64,000 bases of DNA from an uncultured Actinomycetes bacterium (GCA_946482365.1 CAMLQY010000001.1:1-64000); one strand, 5' to 3'. Counted from the stretch's first letter, positions 8,779 to 18,320 are shown. Notes: generated by a model from the letters alone, not told the origin. A program made the numbers and translations.

Positions 8779-9357
8779 GTGCCGCTCACCATCGGGTTGA
8801 CCGGGGGGATCGCGGCCGGGAAGTCCGAGGCCCTTGCCGCCTTCGAGCGGTTGGGCGTGGCGACGATCTCCAGCGACGCCGTGGTCCACGAGCTGCTCGA
8901 CTCCGAGCCCCTGCTCGGCAGGCTGACCGAGCGCTGGGGCGAGGAGATCGCGCCCGGCGGCCGGGTCGACCGCACCAAGATCGGCGAGATCGTGTTTGCG
9001 GACCCAGAGCAGCTGAAATGGCTGGAGGCTCAGATCCATCCCCTGGTCGGAGAGCGGATCGGAAGCTGGCTCGGCTCCCTGGGCGGCGACGTCGCAATCG
9101 CAGTCGTCGAGGTGCCGCTGCTGTTCGAGGGTGAGATGGCGCCGGTCTTCGACACCACCGTGGCGGTCGTCACCTCAGACGAGGTGCGGCGTAGCCGCGC
9201 CGAGGCGCGCGGCCACACGCTCGTCGGCGAGCGTGAGGCGCGCCAGCTCACCCAGGAGGAGAAGGCCGCCCTTGCCGACCACGTGATCGAGAACGAGGGC
9301 TCTCTCGAGGACCTGGAGCAGCGCCTGTCCGCTCTCATCGCGAAGCTGGATGGATGA
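8779..9357 (+). CDS. coaE: Dephospho-CoA kinase
   Basis: 192 aa from a GTG start. P-loop is LTGGIAAGKSEALAAF at the N-terminus, followed by the CoaE pattern SSDAVVHELL, HPLVGERI and VVEVPLLFEGEM. It phosphorylates the 3' hydroxyl of dephospho-CoA, the last step of CoA synthesis, using ATP. This complements the pantothenate operon at 22.9-25.2 kb. The stop overlaps the start of the next gene by 4 bp, so the two are probably cotranscribed. Confidence 0.93.
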   Translation: MPLTIGLTGGIAAGKSEALAAFERLGVATISSDAVVHELLDSEPLLGRLTERWGEEIAPGGRVDRTKIGEIVFADPEQLKWLEAQIHPLVGERIGSWLGSLGGDVAIAVVEVPLLFEGEMAPVFDTTVAVVTSDEVRRSRAEARGHTLVGEREARQLTQEEKAALADHVIENEGSLEDLEQRLSALIAKLDG

Positions 9358-9950
9358 GCCCGGCGCGGAATCGCTCGGCTAAGAAACGGAGAAGGCGGGG
9401 CCTGGCGATTGGCGCTGCCGCGGCGACCGTCGCTATCGTCGCCGGCGTGCTGCTGGCGGGGACGATAGACAAGGCGATCCAGGAGCTGACCCTGCCCCTG
9501 CGCCACGAGGACGTGATCCGCCAGCAGTCGCGCGAAAAGGGAGTCGACGCCTCTCTGATCGCCGCCGTGATCTACTCGGAGTCGAAGTTCAGCGACAGCA
9601 CCTCCAGCGCGGGTGCCCGGGGCCTGATGCAGATAACGCCGGCAGCCGCGAACGAAATCGAGCGGCTCAGCGGGGGCACCACCTTCAACCTGGGTGACCT
9701 CTCCGATCCCGAAATCAACATCCGTTACGGGACGTTCCTCCTGGGCGAACTGCTCGATCGCTACGAAGGCGACCGGGTCGCCGCCCTGGCCGCTTACAAC
9801 GCCGGCCCGGCCAACGCCGACAGGTGGGGCGGGAGCGACCTCGAGGTCGAAGGGATTCCCTTCCCCGAAACCCGCGCCTACGTCGAAGAGGTGCTCGAGA
9901 AGCAGGGCGACTACCGCGAGGAGTACCCGCGGGAGCTGGGGTACAGATGA
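9354..9950 (+). CDS. Membrane-anchored lytic transglycosylase (SLT domain)
   Basis: 198 aa. A basic N-terminus and one membrane helix (about 15-40) are followed by an SLT/lysozyme-like fold: DASLIAAVIYSESKFSDSTS with the catalytic Glu, then AGARGLMQITPAAANEI, NIRYGTFLLGELLDRY and VAALAAYNAGP. It should cleave peptidoglycan outside the cell to give anhydromuropeptides. ATG 9354 overlaps the coaE stop, and the stop overlaps the MFS start, so it is part of a four-gene operon. Confidence 0.9.
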   Translation: MSPARNRSAKKRRRRGLAIGAAAATVAIVAGVLLAGTIDKAIQELTLPLRHEDVIRQQSREKGVDASLIAAVIYSESKFSDSTSSAGARGLMQITPAAANEIERLSGGTTFNLGDLSDPEINIRYGTFLLGELLDRYEGDRVAALAAYNAGPANADRWGGSDLEVEGIPFPETRAYVEEVLEKQGDYREEYPRELGYR

Positions 9951-11317
9951 GTGAGGCCCCGAGACCGCGGCTCGCCGCGCTGGCCGTTGCCGTCGGCCTG
10001 GTCCTGGCCGACTCCTCGATCGTCGTCCTGGCGCTGCCCCAGATCTACCGCGAGCTGGACACCAGCGTCGCCGGCGTCACCTGGGTCCTCGTCTCCTTCA
10101 ACCTGGTGATGGCGCTGGCGGCGGTCCCCGCCGCCCACCTCGCGCGGCGCACCGGCCCCGGGCGTGCGGCAGCCGTCGGCCTCGCCGTCTTCGCCGGCGC
10201 CAGCATCGCCTGCGGGGTCTCCGCCGAGCTCGCCACCCTGATCGCCGCCCGCTGCGTCCAGGCCCTCGGCGGCGCCCTGGCGGTTACCGCCGTGCTCGAG
10301 CTCCTTCCGGCAACGGTCGGCTCCGAGCGCCGGGCGACGACGGTCTGGGCCGCTGCCGGTGCGACCGGGGCGGCGCTCGGCCCGGCGGTCGGAGGCCTGC
10401 TCACCGAGCTCGTCTCCTGGCAGTCGATCTTCCTCATCCAGGTGCCGGTCGCGCTGGCGGCCGCGGTGCCGATCCTCGCGGTCGCCAGGCACGAGGCGGC
10501 GACCGGCGTGCTCGCGGCCGAGCTGCGCCAGACCGGCCGCCCCCACCTGCTCGCCAACCTGGCGCTGGCGATGATCTCGGCGGCGATCGCCGCCGCCCTC
10601 TTCCTCCTCGTCCTGCTGCTGATCGAGGGCTGGCGCCTGACGCCGATCGGCGCCGCGATCGTGGTCAGCGTCATGCCCCTGGCGGCGATCGCCGGCAGCC
10701 GTCTCGGGCACCTGGTGCCGAGCGCCAGGGCGCGCGCGGCGGCCGGGGCGATCCTCGTCTCCGGCGGGCTCGGGGCGCTGGCCCTGCTGCCCAAGGCCGA
10801 GGTGGCGCTGACCGTGCCGCCCCAGGTCATGGTCGGGATCGGACTCGCCCTGGTGCTCTCCGCCCTGACCGAGACGGCGCTGCACGGCCGGGCGCCGCAG
10901 GCGATCCACGGCGGCTGGACGATCTCGGCCCGCCACGCGGGCGTCGTCCTCGGGCTGCTGGCGCTGACCCCGATCTTCACCGCGGACATCGCCGAGCAGC
11001 GCCAGGACGCGATCGAAGCCGGGACCGCGGTGATCCTCGACTCGCCGGCGCCACCGCTGCTCAAGCTCGAGCTCGCGCAGCGGATCGAGAGCCAGCTCGA
11101 AGGGGAGGAGGGAAGGGTCCCGACGATCGGCCCCGCCTTCGACCCGCTGCCCGAGGACCCCGGGGACCGCGACGCCGTCGTCGAGCTTCGCGACGAGCTC
11201 CAGGAGCAGCTGAACCGCGGCGCCACCCATGCCTTCAGCCCCTCCTTCGGCCTCGCGGCGCTTCTGGGGTTGCTCTCATTGATTCCAATCGTCCTCGCCA
11301 GGAGAATCGACCTGTGA
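9947..11317 (+). CDS. MFS transporter (DHA2-like)
   Basis: 456 aa, about 12 or more membrane helices. The N-terminus is LADSSIVVLALPQIYRELD, then WVLVSFNLVMALAAVPAAHLARRTG, ARCVQALGGALAVTAVLELL and GAALGPAVGGLLTELVSWQ, the pattern of DHA2-type drug:H+ antiporters. A soluble stretch of about 90 residues precedes the last helix. Substrate unknown. ATG 9947 overlaps the transglycosylase stop (ATGA); its own stop overlaps the next GTG. Confidence 0.85.
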   Translation: MSEAPRPRLAALAVAVGLVLADSSIVVLALPQIYRELDTSVAGVTWVLVSFNLVMALAAVPAAHLARRTGPGRAAAVGLAVFAGASIACGVSAELATLIAARCVQALGGALAVTAVLELLPATVGSERRATTVWAAAGATGAALGPAVGGLLTELVSWQSIFLIQVPVALAAAVPILAVARHEAATGVLAAELRQTGRPHLLANLALAMISAAIAAALFLLVLLLIEGWRLTPIGAAIVVSVMPLAAIAGSRLGHLVPSARARAAAGAILVSGGLGALALLPKAEVALTVPPQVMVGIGLALVLSALTETALHGRAPQAIHGGWTISARHAGVVLGLLALTPIFTADIAEQRQDAIEAGTAVILDSPAPPLLKLELAQRIESQLEGEEGRVPTIGPAFDPLPEDPGDRDAVVELRDELQEQLNRGATHAFSPSFGLAALLGLLSLIPIVLARRIDL

Positions 11318-11838
11318 GCCCTGCGTCGAGAGCCCAGGTGCTGGTCATCGGAGCAATCGCCGCGGCCGTGGCCCTTCCCGGGATCTACCTGGCCTCGGGC
11401 GGCTCCTCCTATGCGCCGGCGAAGACGGCGGACCCCTGCGAGACGCGTCCCTGGCGGGACCCCGCAGGCCTCGACGAGCTCGCCGAGCAGTTCTCGCTCT
11501 CGGCGCTCGACGGCGCCGCCTGCGAGCTCGGGGTGAGCCGCGAGACGCTGGCGCGGGCGTTGGCCACGCCGGAGTCGCGCGAGCGCTTCACCGAGCGCTA
11601 CGGGATCGACGACGCCGAACTCGCGCGGGCGATCCGGGCGGGCCTCCTGCGCGCCGTCGACGACGCCGAAGAGGCTGGGGCTCTGAGCCCGTTCCTAGCC
11701 CGGCCGCTGCGAGAGTCGCTGAGGAACATCCCGCTGAACCAGGCGATCGAACTGATCGAGGACGCCCGCACCCTGCTCGACAGCCTGGAAAGTTTTTTTG
11801 GCCCGGCGCAGGGCCTGCTGGAACAGTTCCTCCCCTGA
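11314..11838 (+). CDS. Membrane-anchored protein of unknown function
   Basis: 174 aa from a GTG that overlaps the MFS stop. One N-terminal hydrophobic segment (about 8-28) is followed by an alpha-helical, Ala/Glu/Arg-rich extracytoplasmic domain with two Cys (about 42 and 68) and no recognised motif. Gene order (transglycosylase, MFS, this gene, all overlapping) suggests it works with the transporter at the membrane. I do not recognise the family. Confidence 0.65.
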   Translation: MSPASRAQVLVIGAIAAAVALPGIYLASGGSSYAPAKTADPCETRPWRDPAGLDELAEQFSLSALDGAACELGVSRETLARALATPESRERFTERYGIDDAELARAIRAGLLRAVDDAEEAGALSPFLARPLRESLRNIPLNQAIELIEDARTLLDSLESFFGPAQGLLEQFLP

Positions 11839-11869
11839 GCACACCCTCAAGCGTGCAAGCAGCACCCCG

Positions 11870-12118
11870 CTACTTCTTGAACTGGAACTTGCCCTTCTTC
11901 GGCAGCCAGGCGATGCCTTCGCAGAGCGCTTCTGGAGTTGTCTCGAGCGAGCTGGCGAGCTTGACGATGGTGCCCAGGCGCGGCTCGCGCCCACCGCGCT
12001 CGAGCAGCGAGATCTCCGTGCGGTGCAGGTCACAGAGGAAGCCGAGCTCCTCCTGCGAGACGCCCTTCTTCTTGCGCGCTTTGCGCAGGTTGATTGCAAA
12101 ACGTTCGCGTGGTTTCAT
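11870..12118 (-). CDS. XRE-family transcriptional regulator
   Basis: 82 aa, essentially one helix-turn-helix domain: [20 protein letters not shown], then [20 protein letters not shown] and [17 protein letters not shown]. This is a typical Cro/C1-type DNA-binding fold. A dyad at 12129-12146 lies 11 bp upstream of the start and is a candidate autoregulatory operator. The spaced TATATAAAC on the minus strand near 12180 may be its promoter. Targets unknown. Confidence 0.85.
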   Translation of the reverse strand: MKPRERFAINLRKARKKKGVSQEELGFLCDLHRTEISLLERGGREPRLGTIVKLASSLETTPEALCEGIAWLPKKGKFQFKK

Positions 12119-12128
12119 ACGGCAATTC

Positions 12129-12146
12129 TCTGTCTGCTAAGACAGA
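12129..12146 (-). promoter_or_regulatory. Candidate operator of the XRE gene
   Basis: Inverted repeat TCTGTC-tgctaa-GACAGA immediately upstream of the XRE regulator start at 12118. Position and symmetry fit autoregulation by a Cro/C1-type dimer. This is inference from location. Confidence 0.5.
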
Positions 12147-12196
12147 AGCGCTACAGCCAAAACACCTACAGACGAAACGGCACGTTTATATACGAA

Positions 12197-12565
12197 TCAG
12201 TCGCGGGTCGCACGCCAGACCCAGAGCATCGCCAGCGGCTGCAGGGGAAGCCGGGCCCAGAGCGCCCAGCGCGGCAGCCGCTCGAGGTCGAGGCCGTCGA
12301 CCTGCTCCGGGTTGACCGCCATGTGCACGTTGGCGGGGAAGACGGCGACCAGCAGGCCCAGCAGCCACCAGCGCGCGAAGCGCCTGGTCGAGGGGGCCAG
12401 CACGGCCGCTCCGCCGGCGATCTCGGCGATCCCGCTGACCACCACCGCCTCGCGGTGCCGGGGCAGCGACGGGGGCATGATCGCTTCGTAGAAGCGCGGG
12501 ACGACGAAGTGCATCGTCCCGGCGAAGGCGAAGAAGCCGGCCAAAGCTCTCTGCGAACGGCTCAT
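12197..12565 (-). CDS. DoxX-like small membrane protein
   Basis: 122 aa with three to four membrane helices. Features of the DoxX/DoxD-like family: [35 protein letters not shown] and [14 protein letters not shown]. The role is poorly defined; relatives are linked to redox or quinone metabolism. It is divergent from uvrB, and hairpin E fills the space between them. Confidence 0.75.
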   Translation of the reverse strand: MSRSQRALAGFFAFAGTMHFVVPRFYEAIMPPSLPRHREAVVVSGIAEIAGGAAVLAPSTRRFARWWLLGLLVAVFPANVHMAVNPEQVDGLDLERLPRWALWARLPLQPLAMLWVWRATRD

Positions 12566-12597
12566 CGAGCGGCCCAGTCTAAGGGGCCTTCAGGTGA

Positions 12598-12667
12598 GTG
12601 GGCGCCGGGGGTGGGTCCCCGGGAACTCCCGGCGAAGCCGGCCCGGGGACCCACCCCCGGCGCCCAC
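12598..12667. repeat. Long 26-bp hairpin E (subfamily 2)
   Basis: Perfect 26-bp inverted repeat, 12598-12623 with 12642-12667, around an 18-nt apex AACTCCCGGCGAAGCCGG. The apex forms an inner stem capped by GCGAAGC, a sequence known as an unusually stable DNA mini-hairpin. The apex matches hairpin G (44047). It sits between divergently transcribed genes (doxX-like and uvrB), so it cannot be a terminator for either. A possible uvrB -10 (TATGGT, 12681-12686) would place the -35 inside its 3' arm. Confidence 0.85.
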
Positions 12668-12694
12668 CCGGCACAGGCCCTATGGTGGGTCCTC

Positions 12695-14692
12695 ATGCCC
12701 GAGTTCGAGCTCAATCCCGCTTACACGCCGACCGCCGACCAGCCGAAGGCGATCGCGGGGCTGGCCGAGGGCCTCGGCGCGGGGGACCGCTTCCAGACCC
12801 TGCTCGGCGCCACCGGCACCGGCAAGACGTTCACGATGGCGGCGACGATCGCCGAGGTGCAGCGGCCCTCGCTGGTGATCGCCCACAACAAGACGCTCGC
12901 GGCCCAGCTCTGCAACGAGTTCCGCGAGTTCTTTCCCGACAACGCGGTCGAGTACTTCGTCTCCTACTACGACTACTACCAGCCCGAGGCCTACGTCCCC
13001 GCGCAGGACCTCTACATCGAGAAGGACTCCTCGATCAACGACGAGATCGACCGCCTGCGCCACGCAGCCACGGCGGCGCTCTTCGCCCGCCGCGACGTGA
13101 TCATCGTCGCCTCCGTCTCCTGCATCTACGGGATCGGCTCGCCCCAGGTCTACAACGAAAAGATGCAGCTCTTCAAAGTCGGCGAGGAGATCGACCGGGA
13201 CGAGGTGCTGCGCAAGCTGGTCAAGATGCAGTACCAGCGCAACGACCAGGTTCTCGGCCGCGGCGCCTTCCGGGTGCGCGGCGAGGTGCTGGAGATCATG
13301 CCCTCCTACGCCGAGTCGGCTTACCGGATCGCCCTCTTCGGCGACGAGATCGAGGGGATCCAGCACTTCGACCCGCTGACCGGCGAGATCCTCGACACGA
13401 TCGACCACGTCTCGGTCTGGCCGGCCTCCCACTACGTCACCAAGGACGAGACCCTGGAGCGGGCGGTGGAGGAGATCCGCGCCGAACTGGCCGCCCGCAC
13501 CGCGGAGCTCGAAGCCGAGGGCAAGCAGCTGGAGGCGCACCGCCTGCGCCAGCGCACTGCCTATGACATCGAGATGCTGAAGGAGATCGGCTTCACCTCG
13601 GGGATCGAGAACTACTCGCGCATCCTCGACGGGCGCCCGCCCGGCAGCCCGCCGCACACGCTGGTCGACTACTTCCCCGACGACTTCGTCGTCTTCGTCG
13701 ACGAGTCCCACCAGACGATCCCCCAGATCGGCGGGATGTACGAGGGGGACCGCTCGCGCAAGCAGACGCTGGTCGACTACGGCTTCCGGTTGCCCTCGGC
13801 GATCGACAACCGGCCGCTCAAGTTCGACGAGTTCCTCGAACGGGTGCCGCAGCTGGTGATGGTCTCGGCGACGCCGGGGCCGTTCGAGCGGGCCGAGTCG
13901 ACCCGGATCGTCGAGCAGATCGTGCGCCCGACCGGGATCGTCGACCCCGAGATCGAGCTGCGCGCGACGAAGAACCAGATCGACGACCTGATGAACGAGG
14001 TCAAGGCGGTCGCCGAGGACGGCGACCGGGTCCTGGTGACGACGCTGACCAAGAAGATGGCCGAGGACCTGACCAACTACCTGCTCGAGTACGGCGTCCG
14101 GGTCCGCTACCTGCACTCGGAGATCGACACCCTGGAACGGATCCAGATCGTCCGCGACCTGCGACTCGGCGAGTACGACGTGCTGGTCGGGGTCAACCTC
14201 CTGCGCGAGGGGCTGGACCTGCCGGAGGTCTCCCTGGTGGCGATCCTCGACGCCGACAAGGAGGGCTTCCTCCGCGGGGAGACCAGCCTGGTGCAGACGA
14301 TCGGGCGCGCCGCTCGCAACGTCAACGGCCGGGTGCTGATGTACGCCGACAAGGAGACCGAGGCGATGCGGGCGGCGATGCGCGAGACCGACCGCCGCCG
14401 GGCGATTCAGGTCGCCTACAACGCCGAGCACGGGATCACGCCCGAGACCGTGCGCAAGGGCATCTCCGAGATGAGCGAGTTCCTGGCGATGGAGGACAGG
14501 GCGCCTCGCAAGCGCCGCTCCAAGCGCGCCGCCGAGTTCGACGACCCGGCCGAGCTGGAGCGCACGATCGTCTCGCTCGAGGAGGAGATGCTGGCCGCCG
14601 CCGACGACCTCCGCTTCGAGGAGGCGGCTCGATTGCGCGATGAGCTGCGGGAGCTGCGCCGGGACCTCGACGGGATGCGGGCGGGCGCGTGA
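12695..14692 (+). CDS. uvrB: UvrABC system protein B
   Basis: 665 aa from ATG 12695. Walker A is [14 protein letters not shown]; the beta-hairpin region [19 protein letters not shown] is characteristic of UvrB; the helicase motif is [21 protein letters not shown]; motifs V-VI include [19 protein letters not shown] and [13 protein letters not shown]. The C-terminal UVR domain is [20 protein letters not shown]. It verifies DNA damage and loads UvrC in nucleotide excision repair. uvrA lies 4 kb downstream. Unlike uvrA, no LexA box is visible upstream. The stop overlaps the next gene. Confidence 0.97.
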   Translation: MPEFELNPAYTPTADQPKAIAGLAEGLGAGDRFQTLLGATGTGKTFTMAATIAEVQRPSLVIAHNKTLAAQLCNEFREFFPDNAVEYFVSYYDYYQPEAYVPAQDLYIEKDSSINDEIDRLRHAATAALFARRDVIIVASVSCIYGIGSPQVYNEKMQLFKVGEEIDRDEVLRKLVKMQYQRNDQVLGRGAFRVRGEVLEIMPSYAESAYRIALFGDEIEGIQHFDPLTGEILDTIDHVSVWPASHYVTKDETLERAVEEIRAELAARTAELEAEGKQLEAHRLRQRTAYDIEMLKEIGFTSGIENYSRILDGRPPGSPPHTLVDYFPDDFVVFVDESHQTIPQIGGMYEGDRSRKQTLVDYGFRLPSAIDNRPLKFDEFLERVPQLVMVSATPGPFERAESTRIVEQIVRPTGIVDPEIELRATKNQIDDLMNEVKAVAEDGDRVLVTTLTKKMAEDLTNYLLEYGVRVRYLHSEIDTLERIQIVRDLRLGEYDVLVGVNLLREGLDLPEVSLVAILDADKEGFLRGETSLVQTIGRAARNVNGRVLMYADKETEAMRAAMRETDRRRAIQVAYNAEHGITPETVRKGISEMSEFLAMEDRAPRKRRSKRAAEFDDPAELERTIVSLEEEMLAAADDLRFEEAARLRDELRELRRDLDGMRAGA

Positions 14693-16134
14693 CGATCTGC
14701 GCCGAGATCGGCGAGTGGGTGGCCGGGTTGCGGGTGGAGGACCTGCCCGAGGGCGTGCGGGAGCGGGCGGAGCTGCAGGCGCTGTGCGTCGCCGCCGGCC
14801 GCGCCGCCGGCGAGGAGGCTGCCGCGCCGTTTGCGGCCGTCGCCCCGGACGGGCCGGTCGGCGAGATCTACCGCTCGGCCGCCGCCTCGATCGCCCACGA
14901 CTGGGACGACTACCTCTTCATGGGCCACACCGGGCACTCGGCGGTGCCCGCGGCCGCCGCCTTCGCCGGCGATCCGGAGCGCCGGCTGCTCGCCCAGGTC
15001 GCGGCCAACGAGGTCGCCGGCCGGCTCGGCGCATCGCTCTTCCTCGGCCCCCACAACGGCCAGTTCTGGGCTTCGATCCACTGCGCCTCGGCGGCCGTGG
15101 CCGCCTCGGTCGGGCTCGGCCTCGACGCCGGGCGCACCGCGCACGCCCTGGCGATCGCCCTCTACCAGCCGCCCTACGGGATGTGGCCGGGATTCATGGG
15201 GCCGCAGAGCAAGCTCCTGACCGCCGCCGAGCCGGCGGCGGTCGGCGCGCGCGCGGCGCTGCTCGCCGCAGACGGGGTCAGCGGTGCGCTCGACGTGATC
15301 GAGCACCCGCGCGGCGTCCTCGCCGGCCTCTCCTTCGCGCCGCGGCCGGCGATGCTCGGCGCCCTCGGTCGCGTCTGGCTGACCGACACGCTCGCCTACA
15401 AGCGCGTGCCCGGCTGCGCATACCTGCAGTCGGTCGCCGAGGCGGCGCTCTCCGCGGACGTCGACGCCGGGGAGGTCGCCGCGATCGAGATCGAGGCCGG
15501 CTGGCTCACCTGCGAGATGCAGGAGCTGGGCCGTGGACCGGACCTGACCCCGATCAGGGTCAACTTCTCCGCCACCCTGACCGCGGCGATCGCGCTGCTC
15601 GCCGGCAGGCTCACCCCGGCTGAGCTGGATCTCGCCTGGCTGGCCAAGAACGAGCCCCGGATCCGCGCCCTGGCCGCGCGAGTCGAGCTCCGCCACGATC
15701 CCGGCGCGACCGCGGCGACCCTGCGGGGCAGCCTCGAGGCCGGTGCCTCTCCGGACCTCGGGCTGGGAGACCTGCTGCGGATCCGCCGCCGCCTCGCCTA
15801 CGCGAACATGGATGGGGCCAACCCGGCACCGGCGATCGTCAGGGCGCTTCTCGCCGATCGCGGCCTGCGCCGCCACCTCGGCCGTTCGCTGCGCGACCGG
15901 CTCAGGGGCGGAGGCGGCGATCCCGGCATCGACGGCCTCGACACCTCGGCGCTGCGGATGACCTTTCCCAGCCGCCTCTGCATACGCCTCCGCGACGGCT
16001 CGAACCGGGTGGTCGAGGGCAGCGAGCCCGGCTCCTGCGGGCGCCCGCTCGCCGAGCAGCGCGCCGTGGTCGAGGAACGGCTCGCGGTCGCCGGGGCGGC
16101 GCCGAGCCGCGCCGCCCCGACAGTCTCCTACTAG
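14689..16134 (+). CDS. MmgE/PrpD-family protein
   Basis: 481 aa from a GTG overlapping the uvrB stop. The early helical region has [20 protein letters not shown], equivalent to the family DD..H.GHPG stretch, then [31 protein letters not shown] and the late [18 protein letters not shown]. The family includes 2-methylcitrate dehydratase and other hydro-lyases, but many members have other or unknown reactions. The 4-bp coupling to uvrB is probably incidental. Its 3' end overlaps the convergent NTF2-like gene by 4 bp. Confidence 0.75.
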   Translation: MTICAEIGEWVAGLRVEDLPEGVRERAELQALCVAAGRAAGEEAAAPFAAVAPDGPVGEIYRSAAASIAHDWDDYLFMGHTGHSAVPAAAAFAGDPERRLLAQVAANEVAGRLGASLFLGPHNGQFWASIHCASAAVAASVGLGLDAGRTAHALAIALYQPPYGMWPGFMGPQSKLLTAAEPAAVGARAALLAADGVSGALDVIEHPRGVLAGLSFAPRPAMLGALGRVWLTDTLAYKRVPGCAYLQSVAEAALSADVDAGEVAAIEIEAGWLTCEMQELGRGPDLTPIRVNFSATLTAAIALLAGRLTPAELDLAWLAKNEPRIRALAARVELRHDPGATAATLRGSLEAGASPDLGLGDLLRIRRRLAYANMDGANPAPAIVRALLADRGLRRHLGRSLRDRLRGGGGDPGIDGLDTSALRMTFPSRLCIRLRDGSNRVVEGSEPGSCGRPLAEQRAVVEERLAVAGAAPSRAAPTVSY

Positions 16135-16508
16135 GCGAGGACCTTCGCTGCCTTGGCGCTGTCGGCGTAGAACTCGCCGCGGACGATCTTGCCGTCGGCG
16201 AACCTGAGCAGGTGCGCGAACGGGGCCTCGAAGCTGTGGCCGTTGTGGCCGGCCCGCTGCGTTCCCCGCACCACGACCCACTCACCGGCGTCGATGAACT
16301 CCTCCGGCTCGACCGTGAACGAGGACCAGTAGTTCGGGATCTGGGCGAAGTTTCCGATGATCTCGTCGCGACCGTGGGTTTCTCCTCCGAGCGGAAGCTC
16401 GTCGGAGGTGAGCCAGGTGCCGTCCTCGGCCATCATCTCCTTCAGCGCTTCCAGGTCTCCGCGACCGAAGGCCTCGTAGGCGGACCGGGCTGTGTCGACG
16501 TTCGACAT
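16131..16508 (-). CDS. NTF2-like / SnoaL-like protein
   Basis: 125 aa, one cone-shaped NTF2-like domain: ARSAYEAFGRGDLEALKEMM, THGRDEIIGNFAQIPNYW and HLLRFADGKIVRGEFYADSAKA. Members include ketosteroid isomerases and small-ligand binding proteins; the substrate cannot be predicted. A strong Shine-Dalgarno (AAAGGAGGAG) precedes the ATG at 16508. It is divergent from the thioredoxin-like gene. Confidence 0.8.
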   Translation of the reverse strand: MSNVDTARSAYEAFGRGDLEALKEMMAEDGTWLTSDELPLGGETHGRDEIIGNFAQIPNYWSSFTVEPEEFIDAGEWVVVRGTQRAGHNGHSFEAPFAHLLRFADGKIVRGEFYADSAKAAKVLA

Positions 16509-16597
16509 CTCTCCTCCTTTTGGAGTGCTTGGCCCTGCCTTGAATCAAGGTACGCCTCTCCGACTCCGCCGGCAAGGCACCTTAATAACCTGGCGCC

Positions 16598-17335
16598 ATG
16601 GCAATCGACGTGAGCGAGGTGAGCTTCGAGAGCGAGGTAATCGAGCGTTCGCGTCAGGTCCCCGTGGTGGTCGACTTCTGGGCCGAGTGGTGCGGGCCGT
16701 GCCGGACATTGACGCCGGCGTTGGAGGCGGCAGAGGCTGCTCGTGGCGGCAAGGTCGTGCTCGCCAAGGTCGACGTCGACGCCAACCAGGCGCTGGCGGC
16801 GCGTTACGGAGTGCAGGGGATCCCCGCCGTGAAGGCCTTCCGCGACGGCACGGTGGTCGACGAGTTCGTCGGCGCGGTCCCGAAGGCGAAGGTGGAAGAG
16901 CTGTTCGACGGCCTGGTGCCCTCGCGCGCCGACGAGCTGCTCGAGGCAGGTGACGAGCTCTCGTTGCGCGAGGCCGCCGAACTGGAACCGGGGCGCTCCG
17001 ACATCGCGGTCGCCCTCGCCCGCAAAAGGCTGGAGCGAGGCGCCGAAGACGATGCCTTGGCGGCGGTCGAGGGCCACGAGGGCGACTTCTCCGCCGAGGG
17101 GATCGCGGCCCGCATCCAGCTTGCCAGAGCGGGCGTTGCCATCGATGCCTTCGAGGCGCTCGACCGCGGCGACCGCGACGCAGCCCTCGACGCCCTGCTC
17201 GGGGCGATATCCGACGCCGACGCCGACACACGCGAGCGGCTCCGCCGCGCCATAGTCGGCATCCTCGCCGACCTCCCCCCGGCCGACCCGGCGGCCGTCA
17301 CCTACCGCCGCCGCCTGGCCTCCGCCCTCTACTGA
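16598..17335 (+). CDS. Thioredoxin-domain co-chaperone (CnoX/YbbN-like)
   Basis: 245 aa. A thioredoxin fold (about 5-110) has VVVDFWAEWCGPCRTLTPAL with the redox-active CGPC, plus YGVQGIPAVKAFRDG. The remaining helical region, with a C-terminal ADADTRERLRRAIVGILADL, is the TPR-like tail typical of YbbN/CnoX, which holds oxidised or unfolded clients. TTAATA at 16582-16587, ten bases before the start, is a plausible -10 and suggests a short leader. Confidence 0.85.
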   Translation: MAIDVSEVSFESEVIERSRQVPVVVDFWAEWCGPCRTLTPALEAAEAARGGKVVLAKVDVDANQALAARYGVQGIPAVKAFRDGTVVDEFVGAVPKAKVEELFDGLVPSRADELLEAGDELSLREAAELEPGRSDIAVALARKRLERGAEDDALAAVEGHEGDFSAEGIAARIQLARAGVAIDAFEALDRGDRDAALDALLGAISDADADTRERLRRAIVGILADLPPADPAAVTYRRRLASALY

Positions 17336-17338
17336 CAG

Positions 17339-18259
17339 TCAGCGAGTCGCAGGCACCTCCTTTCGGCGTTGGGAGAGGAGGCGACGAAGGCGGGCGGCGA
17401 CGGCCATCGGTTCGCGATCCATCCGGATGCCGGTGATGCGAGTCATCTCGATGCCCGCGAGCTTCAGGTTCTCCTGGCGCATGCGATCGGCCTCGAAGGC
17501 GGCTGGCGTTCCATGGTAGTCGTAGGTGTCGAGTTCGACCGCGAAGCGCTCAGCGGCCCAGTAGGCGTCGAGCTCGTATCCCTCGACGAACAGGTTCATC
17601 GACGGCTGTGGTAGGCCTGCGCGCCGGACCAGTGCAAGGAAACAGCGCTCCAGCCCCGAGCGGGTAAAGACGGTTGGGCGGTGAATCTCCAGGGCCGTGC
17701 GCAGTCGTGCGACACCTCTGAAGCCCTTGCTGCGCGAGATCAACTCGTCCATCTCGATCAGATCGAGCAGTCCGAGACGGTGCGCGTTGTCGAGCGCCTG
17801 GCCGAGGTAGTGAGGGTCAACTGCGGCGAAGTCGAGGAGCGTGCGGGGCACGGCTGTGACCGGGATGTTCTCCATGGTGGCCAAGTCAGCCGCCGTGAGC
17901 GCTGCTGCGCTGTGCACCCGGATTGCCTCCCGAGTCTGACGAGGGCTAGCTGCTGTGACCTCGACGGGCACATGGAACCTCTTCGTTAGCCCCCACAGCC
18001 ACGCAGCCGACCGATGGCTCAGCACTGCTCCCTCCCCGCAACTAAGCACCGCAGCAAGGCACAGCCCGTGTCGCGCAATCCCCACATGCCCCACTGCGTA
18101 GACGGTGTGATGAACCGGATGAAGCCTTCCCGACCTGATCGCATGTCGAGCCGCTTCCTCCGAGTAGCCAAGCGCAGCGAGCTGCGCCAACGAAACGACC
18201 CCGTGCTGCCTCCGCGCCAACTCCGCCAACTGATGGTGACTTCGTCTTTCCCGGTGCAT
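17339..18259 (-). CDS. AbiEi-like antitoxin domain / DUF559-type nuclease-fold protein
   Basis: 306 aa from ATG 18259. The N-terminal winged helix is LAELARRQHGVVSLAQLAAL, then ALGYSEEAARHAIRSGRLHP and VYAVGHV, typical of the AbiEi/transcriptional-regulator domain. The C-terminal part (about 230-300) reads FAVELDTYDYHG-TPAAFEADRMRQENL and resembles the DUF559/Vsr-like restriction-endonuclease fold with E-x-D and a later Arg-rich strand. AbiEi antitoxins repress their own promoter through inverted repeats. No AbiEii toxin gene is adjacent, so this is a solitary regulator or nuclease. The start codon lies at the apex of hairpin C. Confidence 0.75.
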   Translation of the reverse strand: MHRERRSHHQLAELARRQHGVVSLAQLAALGYSEEAARHAIRSGRLHPVHHTVYAVGHVGIARHGLCLAAVLSCGEGAVLSHRSAAWLWGLTKRFHVPVEVTAASPRQTREAIRVHSAAALTAADLATMENIPVTAVPRTLLDFAAVDPHYLGQALDNAHRLGLLDLIEMDELISRSKGFRGVARLRTALEIHRPTVFTRSGLERCFLALVRRAGLPQPSMNLFVEGYELDAYWAAERFAVELDTYDYHGTPAAFEADRMRQENLKLAGIEMTRITGIRMDREPMAVAARLRRLLSQRRKEVPATR

Positions 18260-18282
18260 ATGGACTACTAAGGGCGAAGTCA
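18237..18282 (-). repeat. Apex-ATG hairpin C, overlapping the start of the AbiEi-like gene
   Basis: TGACTTCG (18237-18244) pairs with CGAAGTCA (18275-18282). On the minus strand the apex ATG (18259-18257) is the start codon of the AbiEi-like gene, and the 3' arm ends 23 nt from it. The stretch from CATATGCACCGG to GACGAAGTCA is nearly identical to hairpin B. In RNA the hairpin would hold the start codon in its loop region; in DNA it could be an operator. Confidence 0.75.
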
Positions 18283-18320
18283 GCGGAGATTCTTCCCCCT
18301 CTGAGGGAGTTCTTCCTGGG

